The notes: a model not told the origin generated them from the letters alone. Positions 39,901 to 54,900 are shown, numbered from the stretch's first letter. The stretch is 64,000 nucleotides of DNA from Lutraria lutraria (GCA_964023205.1 OZ026851.1:15541637-15605636); one strand, 5' to 3'. Translations and numbers: made by a program.

Positions 39901-42900
39901 TTAACATATCACACATACAAAATACTAACATATCACACATACAACATATTAACATATCACACATACAACATACCACACATACAACACACTAACATATCAC
40001 ACATACAACATTATTAACATATCACACATAAACACACTATATATCACACATACAACATAAATATACCACACACTAATGATGAAACAACCTTTTTTACCCT
40101 GATCAACTGATGCTGATGTCTAAATATCTACAGGTGTTCAAGGTTGGTAGGTAGGTAGGTAGGTAGGTAAACATTATAGTGGTCAGGATTGGGATCATCT
40201 TAGAGGGACACAATTCAGTAAAAAAGAACTGTAATTTTACCAACATTATTACAAGTTAACACATGCTTTACTGGGTCAAAATTGCATACCTAGATATGGC
40301 CTCTATTCCAAGTAATATGTGAGATAATATTGTTTAAATCCACTAACACATACACTGAACGCTTGAACACCGAGCAAAATATGTATTTATAAATCCCAGA
40401 AATATTTTGAAGTGTTAAGTTTTTAATTGCAGAAAAAATTATCAATACAGCTTAGTCAGGATGTTATGAGCAGACGTAGCATGTCCCACAATGCACCGGT
40501 GAGTATGGCTGAAACAGTCTATGACAATCATATGTTTGATGTAAGAGGCTCCCCATGGGAAACTATTGACATGCTGATAAGCCAGGTAGGCTAATAGACA
40601 ATTATGCCTGAGGTGAGAAATGGGAGATCTGATAATTTTCATATTAATTATCTATTATTATGTGCTCATTATCAATCATGATAATCAACAATTAAGCTAA
40701 ATGATAACTGATGCCTGCTTAATTGTTATAATTAACGAATAAATTAATTTATCTTAGAATTCATAGTCTACTTATAGGACTGGGAATATCTATAAATTTT
40801 ATTATTTTTAGCTGCCAGTAACAAACACTTCATTATAATTACCTTAATAATACTTATAACAATAATAATAATCATTATTGTTATCAAATGCCTTCATGCT
40901 TTAACTAATTTATCATTTATAGAAGTTTTTTTAAGAACGATGTGCATAATTCTATCTTCATAATTATTTGACTTTTTATACAACTGATTTCAAATATATT
41001 CTCTTAGATTATCATAGGCGTAAAAAATGTTTGTTTCTGGTTAACCGATCTACCTTAATTTTCCCCACACCATTAGCCCCGATGAATCGTACATATATAC
41101 ATGTACCTTGTCGCACACTAAACTAAAATCCCCTTATGATATAGGCTTTCGGGAGACTAAAGCATCCCTGATCTACCAACCCTATTTTTCATAATCATGT
41201 AACCAGAAACAACTATTTATTTATGCCTAATTAAAAAATGTATCAATTCTGTTTCTTATATATTCTATTAACCAACTATATGTTCTATGAATAAGATTTT
41301 ATATACAGTCAAACCTGTGTTAGCGCCCACCTTATATAAACAGAATAAAAACAGTCATTGATTATTTAGAGCAAAAAGACCTTCAGAAAAGAGCCACCTG
41401 TCAATAAAGACCACATTTTGTCTTTCCAAAGGGTGACCTTTGTTTACAGGTTTGACTGTATTGATATTTTACCTACAGAATCTAAAATTCTCGAAGTATA
41501 TTATGGCACCACCAAAAAATGTTTGCTTATTTGTGAAGAACATTCTTGTAGAGAGTGAGTCAAATTTGAGCTAGGTATGTTCTTAAAAACTTTTTTTCCG
41601 TCAAAAATAAAAATTTGATAGTAAAATTTTATTACAAATTTTCAGTGTACATGATTGTATGTGTCATAGCTTTGAGCATTGAAAAGAGTCAATTAGATTA
41701 CCTAAGTCTCTTAATTTGTTAATTTATCAAGGTAAGAAGAAAGTGGAATCAAGTCGCAGTATGAGCTTTGTGATAATTAGAAACATATGTTAATATATTT
41801 ATTATTGACATACATGTATATGTAGTATATATCTACACATAAAATAGACAGAAGGTAGGTATAATTACACGGTACATTAGGAATTATCGCATTAACTGCG
41901 TTATTCCACTATCACCAAGGCTCACAGTGTCTGTAACAGTGTCAAGGATGAAATAGGGTTCAGGAAGGGTCATTTATCCTTAGACTGGGGTCATTCATCC
42001 ATAATTAATTCAATTGACCTATTGTTGAGTATATCATTTTAATTCATTCTATTGTTGAATAGTGATTGGTCCCTTTTATCAATTCATTGTAGACCCTTAA
42101 AATATACAAGACACCATAGGATCAAATGGAGGGTACAACGCAACAGTGTCGTAACTCATATTGAAATAAGAACAAGTTACGACGGTGTTGCGCTGAGCCC
42201 TCGTTAAATGCACATGTATACACTAGTGTGGCCATGGTGAATATATTTTTTCTGAAAATTTTCTTTAGTATGGTATTTGCAGTGAGTTGATATTACTCTA
42301 AGCTTATGGTTTGTGCAAGTGGTGTTGTTCAGTTTGTTTGTTGTTTTATACATGTTCATGTTGTTGTGCTGTGATTGATGGTTTGTTGCTGTGATATTCT
42401 GAGTAAAGTGGTGAGATTTTTTGCTCATTATAACATTTCTTGGAAATCCATTTTTTACAATCTAGTGGAAGCTATTTCATTGGCTGCTCTAAGAAATTTC
42501 TGCTGTTCAATTGTACCTAAAATGTACCACTTGTATTTTAATGTGTAACCATTATATTCTTAATTGGTTTTGACGTGGTATGAGTCTGGTGTGATGGTAT
42601 GGGTTGTTAGTAAGACCTTTGCATGCACCTTTTGGCAATGTCAATGGTGCAAAAAATCACCCATTGTGAAGCGTATTGTTTATTTTTCAAGTTAGGTGAG
42701 AAAATGAATACAATGTGAGAATAAGAAAAGATATTTACAAGTTTATGTCAAGACAGACTCTCAACAATGTCTCAGATGAGTTTTGCAAAGTTTTAGACGA
42801 GCAAATAGATGCTACATGTGTAGGGGCATTTCTTTGAACATGTACTGTAGTAAATAATTTTGGTATGTGGGTAATAATTCCATCACACAGGTATAAGTAT

Positions 42901-45900
42901 GTGTATGCTGACAGAATATATGTATAACAGTCTGTATCGAAGACCCAAAAGATGGCCAGGAATTATCAGAAATATCTATATTGTATACACTAGCCGTTAG
43001 TTCCTATACTGCTCAGTTAGGATAATTATAGAGTGACGCAGTGATCGAGTCCACTTTTAAGGTGTAAAACCATTGTCATATTGTACAAATTATCATTAGA
43101 CAAGTAGGCTGACTATATAATTTCAAATTTCGATTACTGGTAGTACATCAACTGTCGGCGTAGCGCAGTTGATAACAATGTTGTCTGTTGATACATTTGT
43201 TGTGAAAGTGTCAGTGTGAGACCACTCTAGAACTTTTTCACAAATTATTTTCTGTTTCTAGATATTTGTTTAAAAAGTTTGTCAATTTTGTCTTTTTTTA
43301 AGGATTAAACTAGATCTAGTGTTTATATTATTATCATTTTTATCGTTTGGCATATCTTTTTAAATATCTTTTACATGTAATAAACATGATGAAGAATAGT
43401 CTTAGACATTTTTTTCGTAATTACGATTTGATCGCTATTATAAGTCCATCTATTTTTAGCCATATTTAGCTTATAGTTGGCCTTCAAATAAGATGGCATG
43501 AAATACTTGTGCACAGTACTAATACTTCAAGTACTTTTGCACTACACACTTCACATTACTCAGGACAATAATGCATTATTTTTCTTTTATACAGTTTACT
43601 ACTAAAATATTATAGCAAACCTACCTATGACGAAATGTACGACACTTCATTTACGTCTGAGGTAAAATTGAAAAAGGAAAAGAAAAAAAGACAACCGATG
43701 AGGTTCAAACTTGCAATAAAATTATCACTCTCGAGCAATTCTAACGGCTTTACCAACTGCGCCAACCAGACATCTACAATTTCATTGCTAAACTATAATA
43801 CTATGTTCATTTCTTATAAACCCATTTTACCCGTTCAGACAATGGTTGTAAACGTTTGTGTACACATAAAATGAATCGTCACTATCACATTATCCTAACT
43901 GAACAGTACATGAAATCATTTATTTTCAAAACAATGGTTTTGAAAACATGAAAACATCAAATGTGATGATATATGACTGTATCAGAATGTAACATTAATT
44001 GTGATTGGTTAAATAAATCTTAGCACAACCAATCAAATGCCTGTATTTATGCTGCTCTTAATTTTATTTAATTTATAAGTAATCTTTACCACAGGGTCTG
44101 ATAAAAATGATCAAATGTCTTCAAATAAATACATAACTTATTCATTAAATTGTCGATATAAAAAAACCCATTTAAATTGCATCATGACATAAGAACTTGT
44201 GGCTCGACCCCTTTGCAAAAATTGTTCATTTTTATTCTAGGTAATATTATATGAAAGTTACAAGAATAAAGTATGTTTAAACTAAACAATAACAAGTTTC
44301 ATGCTTTATTTTGTAATTGGTTATTAACAAAGCTTAAATACATGAGTGTAGTTACATTTAGTTTTAACAAAGTGGAAGCATGATGTGTTCAGTACGCTAA
44401 TTAAAATACCTTGGCATTAAAAGCCTACAAATGTCAGGCTTTTAAAAATAGCTATAAGGCTTCTGAATACTTGGTAAATTAGTATGTTGATTATGTTTAG
44501 TAGGGATTTCATTTGGGCAAGTATGAGACCATAAATAGCTGGTTTTACTAACCAGGATAAACATCAAACTAATTCATCCATTTTTAAAAAGATGTTTGAC
44601 AGTAATAAACAGCAAATCTATTTCCATGTGTTTAATAGAGTTTGACAATCACTGATCGTTTGATAGTCAGGGGTGACTTTTTTCTTGGAGAAACACTGGA
44701 GAAGCATGTGGAATATTGGAAGTTTGCCAAAACAAATGGTTGATGATTCGCCATAAAAAAGGCTGGTAGTCATCATAGAATAGTGTTATGTGGAGTATAT
44801 CTATAAATCTGTCAGAGGTCCAACAAGTAGATCTAATGTGATGTGCTAAAGCACAGAATCAATTTACTTAGTATTAGTAAACACTTATTTATGGTACTGT
44901 TGCCATTGACTATCTGAAGATTTCTACACCAACATTAATTAACCATTCCAACAAGAAAGTCAATTAATAATCTTAGTTATGTAGGAGAATATCATCAACC
45001 ATTGTCATAGACTAATATTCTTGTTTTTCGGTGAGATGCGAAATGCATTGACATAACTTCCATACCTCCAATTAACGAAAGTCTTTACATGAAGATAAGT
45101 CGGTATTAAGCTGTCTGAGTAAAAGGCATTTAGGCTTGTACATCATTGCTTTTTTGGGGGAACTGAGAGTCTAATGAGGCTTGAATTTCTTAATGTCTAT
45201 GTACACACCATGACATTACTGCTTTGAGTTCATTAAAATATTTAAATAAAACTTTGTATCATCTATTATATGTTGAATATTACAAATAACTTCAAATTGT
45301 AGTAGTATTCTTTAATCATGTAAGTGAAAATTATTGTTGATTTCTACCCTGACCAAGTTAAAATAAATCAAGTTTTTCTTTGATTCTAAAAATGCAAGAT
45401 TTATAGTGTCCCTTTAATTCCATTTAATAACTATTTTAAAGGTACAACATCAGTTTCCCTTTAGCTTGACATAACACAAAGGATACAAAATTGAATGCCC
45501 CATTTATCTGTAACAATTCTAGAAATTCAAGATTAACTTCCCTTTAGTTTATCATATTATGGAGAATACAAGATTAGTCTCCCTTTAGCATGTCACAATA
45601 TGGAGAATACAAAATTAGTCTCCCTTTAACTTGTCACAATATGGAGAATACAAGAGTAGTCTCCCCTTAGTTGGTTGCATGTCTAGAACTATGAGAAGTC
45701 TCCGTGTATCTCATTATAATACAAGAAATTTACCTTATAATGATTGACCTAATGTTACTAATGGAAAATTAGTCTCCCTTTAACAAGAACAAAGTAACTG
45801 TTCCCTCCATTAGAAATAAATTTTGAATGAGACAATTCAGTCTGACTATATATCAATTTGTTACAATGATAAGAGCCTGATTTTTTAAATTCTGTTTCAG

Positions 45901-48900
45901 TACAAGAATTGAAGTTGCTGCCATATGTAATCATTTTTATTAAGAGTTATATTATATGAATTACCTCCCTTTAGCTCTAATATTAATATAAGGATGAAGT
46001 AGTTGTCTCCCTTAACACTGTTTATAGTGGTACATATATAATATAAAGCACAATTCTTGCTAGGTTTTCTCTCAGGATTAACCTCCCTTTGGTTAAATTA
46101 CCTCCCCTGTTTCATTAGCAACTATATTTACAGGACAATGATAAGTTTGACAGTTTTTAGTTATTTCTTACATGCAGAGTATTCTATCTCTGAGTCTGAC
46201 TGTTTTAAATTTTGTCATCAGTTTTGATGTAATTGTGATGTCATCAGCTTTTGTATTTTTATGATGTCATTTTTGGTACATATGTATTTGAATTTTTATT
46301 TACTCGTATATAGTTCATTATGTAATCAATTTTGTATTTAAAATGTCATAAATTTTTGTAGACTTCAATGATGACATCGGTTTTGTTGTTGTTAATTTGA
46401 TTTTAATTGATATAATTATGTTGATTAATCGTATAAATTTAAACACTACTAAACTATTACTTACATTAATTTATACATCTTGAATTAGTGAGAATGGTAC
46501 TTATGATAAAAATGAGTCAGTCCAACAAAGGTAATATGATGACAAAGTGTTAAACATTATACAGTGACATTCAGTGACAGTGTTGTAGTGGTGGCACAAA
46601 TTACAGTGAATAACAGGTGGATACATTTCCTTTCTTCTAAGGGGTTAGCACATAAACAGCCAGGGTCATTTGGTAACCTTTCCAGCTTATAAGTGGATAA
46701 GGACCCCTGGCATTAACCACAAACCTTCCATAAGCTGGCTCCACAGCTTCCTTACATAAGAATTTGGCAAATTTGGGGCTAATTATCGGCCTGATTCCCC
46801 AAGCTGAATAGTATGTATTTTCCCCCAAATTTGAAAAGAAATTCACCAACCTTTTTACACTGTGCTTGTTTACTTAGTAATTTTTCCACAATTTCCCTAT
46901 TTTTTACGCAAAATTCCCCTCAATTTCCCACCCTTCCCCGAAGCCTTAAAAAATCCTGGTTGGGATTTACACTCAGAACAGTTAGGGGCCAGTGATAACT
47001 AGTAGTAGACCATAACTACATGTATTCAACTATGGAAGCTCCCATACAAGTTCTAATTTCCAACATTTGTTAATTTAGCAATACCTACATATATAATGGT
47101 GGCTAGTGCCTGATACACTTTTTAATTACAAAAATTAATGATTTGGTCAAACAATTAAATTGGAAAGCATATAATTATCGAATGTATGGAAATTAAAGAC
47201 TTCTTTCAGACCGTTGGTCAAGCAAAGAGCACTGACAACCAGTACATAAACAATACTGTATACGTCTTTATTTCTGCGGTACAAAATTTGGCGTTTTTAA
47301 GATGTTCTTGAATTGGCGGGTTCTATATTTGGTGGTGTCATAGCCAACTTCCAAAATAAATCCATGTCCTGCCTCCTTAACTGCCAAAATTAAAACACTT
47401 AACATGATATTATATTGTTATATCGGGTTTATTTTAGTATGTCTATGTGTGCTGATGATTTAAGTTATATAAGGTGTGACAAATAAACCTATATTGTTTG
47501 CATTGCTTAGATTTTACCTTGTGTCAATTAAGATTTACCCTAAGGCTATAAACATGTACAAGCATATTATTTCCTCTAAACAAACAAATATTCATACAAA
47601 AGGTGTTACCAACACTTTTTGTATAGCAAGAGTTACATTTCAATTACAAAATAATTGGCAGTGTTTATTATTGGCTAGGGTTTATATTGGCGTGGTCTAG
47701 AATTGGCGGTTTCGATGCTGACCGCCAAAATAAAATGGGCGCCAATATTAGGACGTATACATCATACATTTTGTAAGTCCATGTGGTGTTGTGATGGTGT
47801 TACAATAAAGATGTGCTTGTTGTTAGTTTCCATATAAGAGTGCACCAAAAAATGTTTTAAGTTCAGTTTCCATGGTAACTGTAAGTTGTTTAAAATCAAG
47901 CTTAATCTCAATCAAAACTACTCAGACCTTCGCATCAATGAAAAATATACCTCGTACATAAGTGAAGGGTTACAAATTTTGGTTATGTGGTTTCCAGTCA
48001 CTACTTGGCACTCATGTTCAAGAATCATTTTCAGAATGGCAGACTTTCAAATGTGTTTATTAATTATTCACAATTAATGAAATGGGCATCAAGTTCCCAT
48101 TGAAAAAGTACCAGGTTGTTCCCATCGTTGGATTCCCAAGGTCAGCCATGATGGAAAGTAGCCTGTAAACAACAACAATTATATGCAGTCAACCTATTAT
48201 GTCCGAGGCATTTTCTTTAGACAAACGCCGAGAAGTTTTGATCGGTTTGATCCTTGAGTTTTTACGCCACAAATATTGGTGCAGAAAATGGTAGTAAAGT
48301 ATCTGTTATATGGTGAAAACAGTGTTGAAAGCATAAAATGTGCATTGTGACTGATTATTCGTGAATTCATGAAATAAAATATTGCATTTATGTTCATAAA
48401 GCACCAATTAAGGCCTTAAATAAATGTGTTTGTTTCTGGTTACATGATCATTAAAACATAGGGAACCGTAGGTAGGTCGGAGCTAATGGTAATGTAAAGA
48501 AAATGATAAAATAGACGTACAATTCCTCAGATCTAATAAAGTCTAGGGTCTCTGGGGAAAACTTTAAGGGTCAGTCGGGTAGCCAGAAACAAACAAACAA
48601 AAAAATCAGTAATTTATTCTCACTTATGCAATACTCCCTCTCTCCAACGAACAACAAAGATTATATAAAACAGGAAACTAATTTTTTATTAAGTAATTAT
48701 AAATAATAATATACATAACATGCTGTTTGTCAGTTAAATATAAATATGTTATTACATTCATACATATTTCTATGTAGATAATGATCGATTATTTATCAAT
48801 TAACATTCTATTATTACAATTGTAGAAATATAATTTTCTTACATGCAAATATACACGATGTCAAAACTTGCATGTGGAAAATACGATTGCAAGGCTGTAC

Positions 48901-51900
48901 CATGTTGAATTACCCCACCCACTCAAAATACGTACACATATTTCTTACATTATTTCAAGTGGTTTTGTCAATTTATGAATACAACATTGTATTGAAAGCA
49001 GAAATTATTTCAACACCAATTTGTATCATAATTGATTATTAATTGATAATTAATTCAATGATTAATTTCTAATTAATTGTTTATTTAAAATGGTACAGTC
49101 ATGCATTCTTGTTCGACATTTTTTTATAAATAAGTGCATACTTATTATAATATATATTTTCATATTATTATCTACCAAGATAATATATACAAGTATATAT
49201 CGAACATGCAATTAACAAGTGAAAAGTGTATCTAACGTATATAAAGTGAATATTAATTACACCACGATAACAATATAAATATTTAAGTAACACCACAAGG
49301 ACAGTGTACAACATGAAATGTTAATTCAATTATCGTTCTTTAATTTTATTATACAAAAAATAGGTTTTAAATTTATTAATAACATTGAAAAATCGATTTC
49401 TATAATTTGTAGGGCATAATGCATAATTTACAAAAAAAAAAAATATATAAAAAATTCATGTTCACAAGGACATGGCACAATAAGTAAATTTATGCATTAT
49501 TTTAGCCAAAAATCAGTCTAAATTAAGGTGAGTTTCGAAATTTTCCTCACAATTATGAAAAAATATTCACCAGATCAAATAATTATATGCTGGTTTAAAC
49601 CAACATAGACATCTATCTTTAATACTACTATCTAATACAGCTACAAGTATTGATACATAACAGACCATGCAATTCTAAATGTTTCACGAAAGAACTAAAT
49701 CAGATCTTCACCTAGACGAGACTGCTGGCTGAGTATATAGGGGTTAAAAAGAAGCATTTTTCTAAATCTAAAAGCGACCACTCTTTATTCTCTCAAAACT
49801 TACATCACACACCAAGTCTAGCATGTTATGTGAACTCAAAAGTCAAGGCATGGAAACCCTTATGTGTCGTCTTTGTATACAAGTTTCCAATGATTTGAAT
49901 TGTCTTAATTTTGACTAGTTAAGAACATAATACAATATTCCTCAATTTTTCATGATTTTGCAGTAAATTTATGGGATTATAATAATGTTATTTAAGTGTG
50001 ATGTGCATTATTGATTAGTGAAACATTTATAATTAACATGGAACATTCAACAAGAAAACAATAGGGGCTGAATTAGGGACTTGTGAGGAAAATAGCGCAT
50101 TTTTGTGCGAAGCTACTGTTACGTAACAATGAGTGGACAAATATTCTAACACAATTTTATGTGAGAAAAAAACAAACAAGGGAATGTTCTATTTCGCAAT
50201 AACATTAACGGAAAACAAAAAATCAATACTATATAATATAAGTAACAATGATTAACATTAGCAAAAATTTTTAATTTAGAATTCAACCTCTCATCAATTT
50301 AATCCACAGTTGTTAAACCATTTTTTTTTTTAATTGACTGTACGCTATTGGCGGTTAGTAATTTGATTTGCACGAGACTAAAGCTACCATGTACATTATT
50401 AATATTCTTAATTTTATAATAATTCAATGTATATCAATTTTATAAATTTAACTATTGCACGCTTTTAATAAATATTGCACTTTTTTTCTTGAAATATTGC
50501 ACATAAATAAGATATGGATCAAAAATAAAAAATAGATAAAAGAAAATTTCTAGTTTCAAATCGGTAGCAACGAAATGCTGTGCCTTAAATCGAAAATAAA
50601 ACTGAAAGGACACAACCAATTGCAAACAGTCCTTACTTAAATTCAAGACGAGGCCTTTTACTAACTGACACCTCCACTATGTAATATATCTGACAGTTTG
50701 AAGGATTTTTGTTCTAAGGTAGATAATGTATAACCCAACAAAATCACAGAAATATGGGAATTATTTCAAACATACAAAAAAAAAAAACTGCATTTGTTCA
50801 ACAAAATAAATAAATAATACTGGAAAATAAAATAGTAATAGATTCTACCAATATGACCAAATATGGTCCTATACAATAACTACAGAAGTATTATTATATA
50901 ATATCTATCAGTCAAATTAATTACATTTTCTATAATAAGTGAATCAGACAGTCAGAAATACCATACTAGAATAGCTCCATGTTTCATTGAAAAGGGCAAA
51001 GGAAATCATTAATGTGGAGCTTTGTGGAGTATACAATGATAGATCTCTTTGGTGACCCTGTAGTCACTGTGTCCAGGATTAACATGGGATACAAAACGAA
51101 AAACATTGTGTAATATTTCAACATGAACAAGCATAGTAAACAAAAGTACCGAAAAGTAACACACAGCGAAGCACACGGGAGAAAGTGCAAGCCTAAAGCC
51201 TATAAGTACACTTATCTAGCCAACATTCATTACATCAAACGATTCTTAGAAACTCCATTGCATGATGGGAACCTCTTGCCCCAACTTCAAAACACCAATT
51301 CATTAACTTTGCGGCACTATGTGACACTTTCTGTTGGTTTATTCTACTTTAGGGTGAATATTTTGCAATAATGGTGATCCTCCTACTTGGAAACAATTAA
51401 GGGAATTCTTCAATCCAGATATATATTGATTTCTACACACCAGCTAAAACTTCAACTACTGACATAAACTGCAAACAAAAGTTCCCCATCAAAGGACACA
51501 CAAAGACAAGGTTTACAAAGTCTGGTATAGATTATTCAATATCTTCTTTTGCTTCAGATTTAACACAAATAACTAAATATACTTCAAATTTTCAAATAAG
51601 AGTCCTTTATCCATTGATTAAAGTCTTCAAAATATTTTTAAGGCTTAAGTAAGATATTGACAAGATGTTGTTTACAATTGTGTTTTTTTTTTAACCGATA
51701 ATGTTTATGCCACGACACCGTCACCACGAGACGACTTAAACTTCATCACTGGACGAGACTTCTTAACTGGTTTAGGAGTGGTTGTAGTCTTCAGATTGTT
51801 AGAGATTGATGTCAGCTTAGACTGCAGATCAGAATTAACTCCACTAGCGATTGTTGCTCTTCTCTGGGTAGAATACCTCGGATCTCTCTTAACACCAGCA

Positions 51901-54900
51901 ATTGTTGCTGCTAATCTGGCTTGCTCAGTATTCGTCATGGAAACGCTGGGACGATGACTGGTTGAGTAACGTCTGTCGGTTTTCACTTCAGATGTGCTTC
52001 CTCTAGGTGTTGAAGTAAATCTTGCATCAGATTTGATGTCAGCAATACTGCCTGATCTACCAATCATGACATCATCAGAAACCTGGGCAATGCTAGACCT
52101 CCTTGACCTGACATCGAGTCTTTCATAGTTGGTTATCAATGATTTGGACTCTGCAATGTTTCGGTTGAATTTTCCATCCGGTCTAGGGGCAGACACGGAA
52201 TATGACCGAGGCCTTTCGTAAGATTGTGGTTTTCGTGTAGGAGATATTTGCCTGACTGGTGACCTTGACACGGATGCTCTTGGCATAGAAGTGCTTGGCA
52301 CAGATGTTCTTGGCACTGAAGTGCTTGGCACAGATGCTCTTGGCACAGAAGAGCTTGGCAAAGATGACCTTGGCATAGACAACCTCGGGATGGAAATTGA
52401 TGACCTTCTAACCGATGACCTTGGCATTGAAGACAAATCCACAGATGGCCTGGCAGTTGACCTGTAGCTTGAACTTTGAATTCTGGATTTAGCCAAATCC
52501 TTAGCCAAAGAGTCTGACCTTCTCATAACTCTTTCTTTGATATCATGGAAGTCCGCATTGTATGGCTTTGCCTTCAACTCATTAAGGTCAGGAGTCAAGG
52601 ACCTTGTTTTCATCCATGGTTTAGGTTCAGGTGAATAAGACTTTCTTATGTAAGGACTTGGTTCCAGGGACACTGGTCGGACATATCTTTCACGAGGTGC
52701 AGATGAAGTCGCCCTCTTTGATGGCTTGGTCTTCTTCACACCAGCAATAGCCAAGCTGAATTTAGATATAACAAAGTAGCCGGGGTCACGTTCCTGTGAA
52801 AGAGACCTCCTGTACATTGGTGCCGTAAGATCAGAGTGAGCAAACACTGGTCTCATGTCGTTAAACTTTACTTCATCCTCAACCTTGAAGTATGTACCAC
52901 CGAAGTATTCATCTTGACTTTGAGAAATCAGGCTTGGTGTCGGAGATTTATTTACCTCAGATTTAGCTCTTGGTTTAGGCTTAGTCGATAATTTAGCAGA
53001 CTGCGCACGAAGATGAAGCCGTAATTTCTGAAGGTCTTCCCAGTCCAAGGATACAGAATGACGTTTAGCAAATTTCCAATGACCAGGATCGATTATAAAC
53101 GGACATTTAATATCTTCATATCGGTCAGCTACTGATGGATATTTTGGAATAGCATCAGACTTGCCGACCACAGGATGTGGTGCACTGGGTAAGCTGCTTC
53201 TTCTCATCCTGGCAAGCTGAGATTCCAACATGAGTTCCTTCTTCCTCTCCAAGACATACTGTTCCTCAAGGTAATCACTTCTTCTTGAATGTCTTCTGTC
53301 TTCCAGACCTGCTTCACTGAATCTTCTGTGTGCCTTATACCAAGCGTATAAATCATGCCCTTTGTCTGATTTAGGTTTTTGTTCAGGAACTTTCAAAGGT
53401 TCATAAACTGGTGTTTGGAAGTCGGGTAAAGGAACTGAAGACGTTCTGTTCTTTTTATAAACATAAGCGTTTTCTTTCTTGAATTTCGGCTCAGGGACAG
53501 CAACTTTTTCAAATTCAGCTTCTGTAGTATAATAGGGCTCTCTGACCTCATAAATATTGGCCAAAGAGAAACGTCTTGAAGGCGGACTTGAAAATGCTCG
53601 TGTTTTATCGAATGATTTCTTTAATTTGGTGGGGGTAGTAGCATGCAAGGAATAGGTAGGAAGGGGGGAAGGTAATTTGTACGAATATTTCTGACTGATC
53701 TGATTATTTGATCTACTTTCTACGTCTATCCTAGACTCACTTGGGCGTCGATATACAGGAACGTAAGGTGACGGGTCCGAGTAGCCAGATGGGTATACAC
53801 CACGCACTCTGAAGTTGTAGTCTTCATACGGTTTCAAGTCTTTCACTGTGTATGACCTGTCAGTAATGTTAGAAGCGACTGGTTGCCATTCGTAACCAGG
53901 TAATGTCTGACGCTCGATTACGAACATTAACGGCTCATCGTCTCTGGTGAAAGCAGGAACGTCGACAGTGTTCCATTTAAGTGACAATGATGTATCGTCA
54001 ATGTCATATATTTCTGGTGCATCAAACTTCACCTTTGGTATAACTGAAATCACACAAACAGCTTATACAAGTGTTTAATCTGACAAACATAGTATCAAAT
54101 AATAACAAGAGTGCCACACTTCCAAAACTATTTCGGAATACTGGAAGGGAACTGATCAACTAAAAGGCTGGCTACCTGCAGGTATTCTCATAACATGCCC
54201 AGTCAAGATGTCAGGTGTACAATAAACAAGAGCTTGACAAATACGTGCACATGCCACTTTGACACGGACATGTTCATGATACTGCCCCATATTTGACCTT
54301 TGACCATCTTGTGTGACCTTGACCTTGCTGTTACCGCCATGGGTTTTTCCAGGAACACACAAACCCAGACAAAGCATACTCCATATTTGACATTTGATCT
54401 TTGACCTTCAAGTGTGACCTTGACCTTGAACCTACAGGCCTGGTTCTTGTGTGCTACACACTACTTAATGTAGGTGAACAACTATGCCAAGTAATTTTGA
54501 AATCCATTAATAAACAATAATGTTAAAGACTTAACAAGAAATGCAACGAGACCTGACTTGACATTTTACGTGACTTCAGCATAGTCCTCACCACAGAGGA
54601 AATATTGTTGACAAACAGAGAAAACAAGTAGCCCTATTTAATATGCCCCTTGTGGCAGTTTGACTTAATGTTGCATGGATTGATAAGGCAATCACTACAT
54701 GCTACCTCATCATTTGATATCAGATAAAAGAAATACTGGGTTCCATAAATCAGTTAATAATAAAATAAGTTACCAGGTCTTCTGAACAAGGATACAGGGA
54801 AGGATGGCTCTGTAGATGTTCCATCAACGACAGCTTTAACTCTGAACTCGTAGTCAGACTTTGGACGTAAACCTCGTATCTTATAACTACTGTCAGTAAC

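Larger units (their letters stand above)
28168..51704. other. 23.5 kb stretch without convincing coding sequence
   Basis: It separates the Fn3-F tail exon from the kinase-route exons. From about 48650 to 49500 it is extremely AT-rich. It holds G14 (28937-28950) and C20 (33403-33422) runs, the 37953-40074 array, several inverted-repeat and SINE-like elements, and tandem 'tagtctccctttag' sequence at 45530-45680. The region just below 51705 is the likely 3' UTR of the tail exon. Open frames up to ~130 codons here are either inside repeats or lack any domain, splice context or protein-like composition that I can see. Confidence 0.65.
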
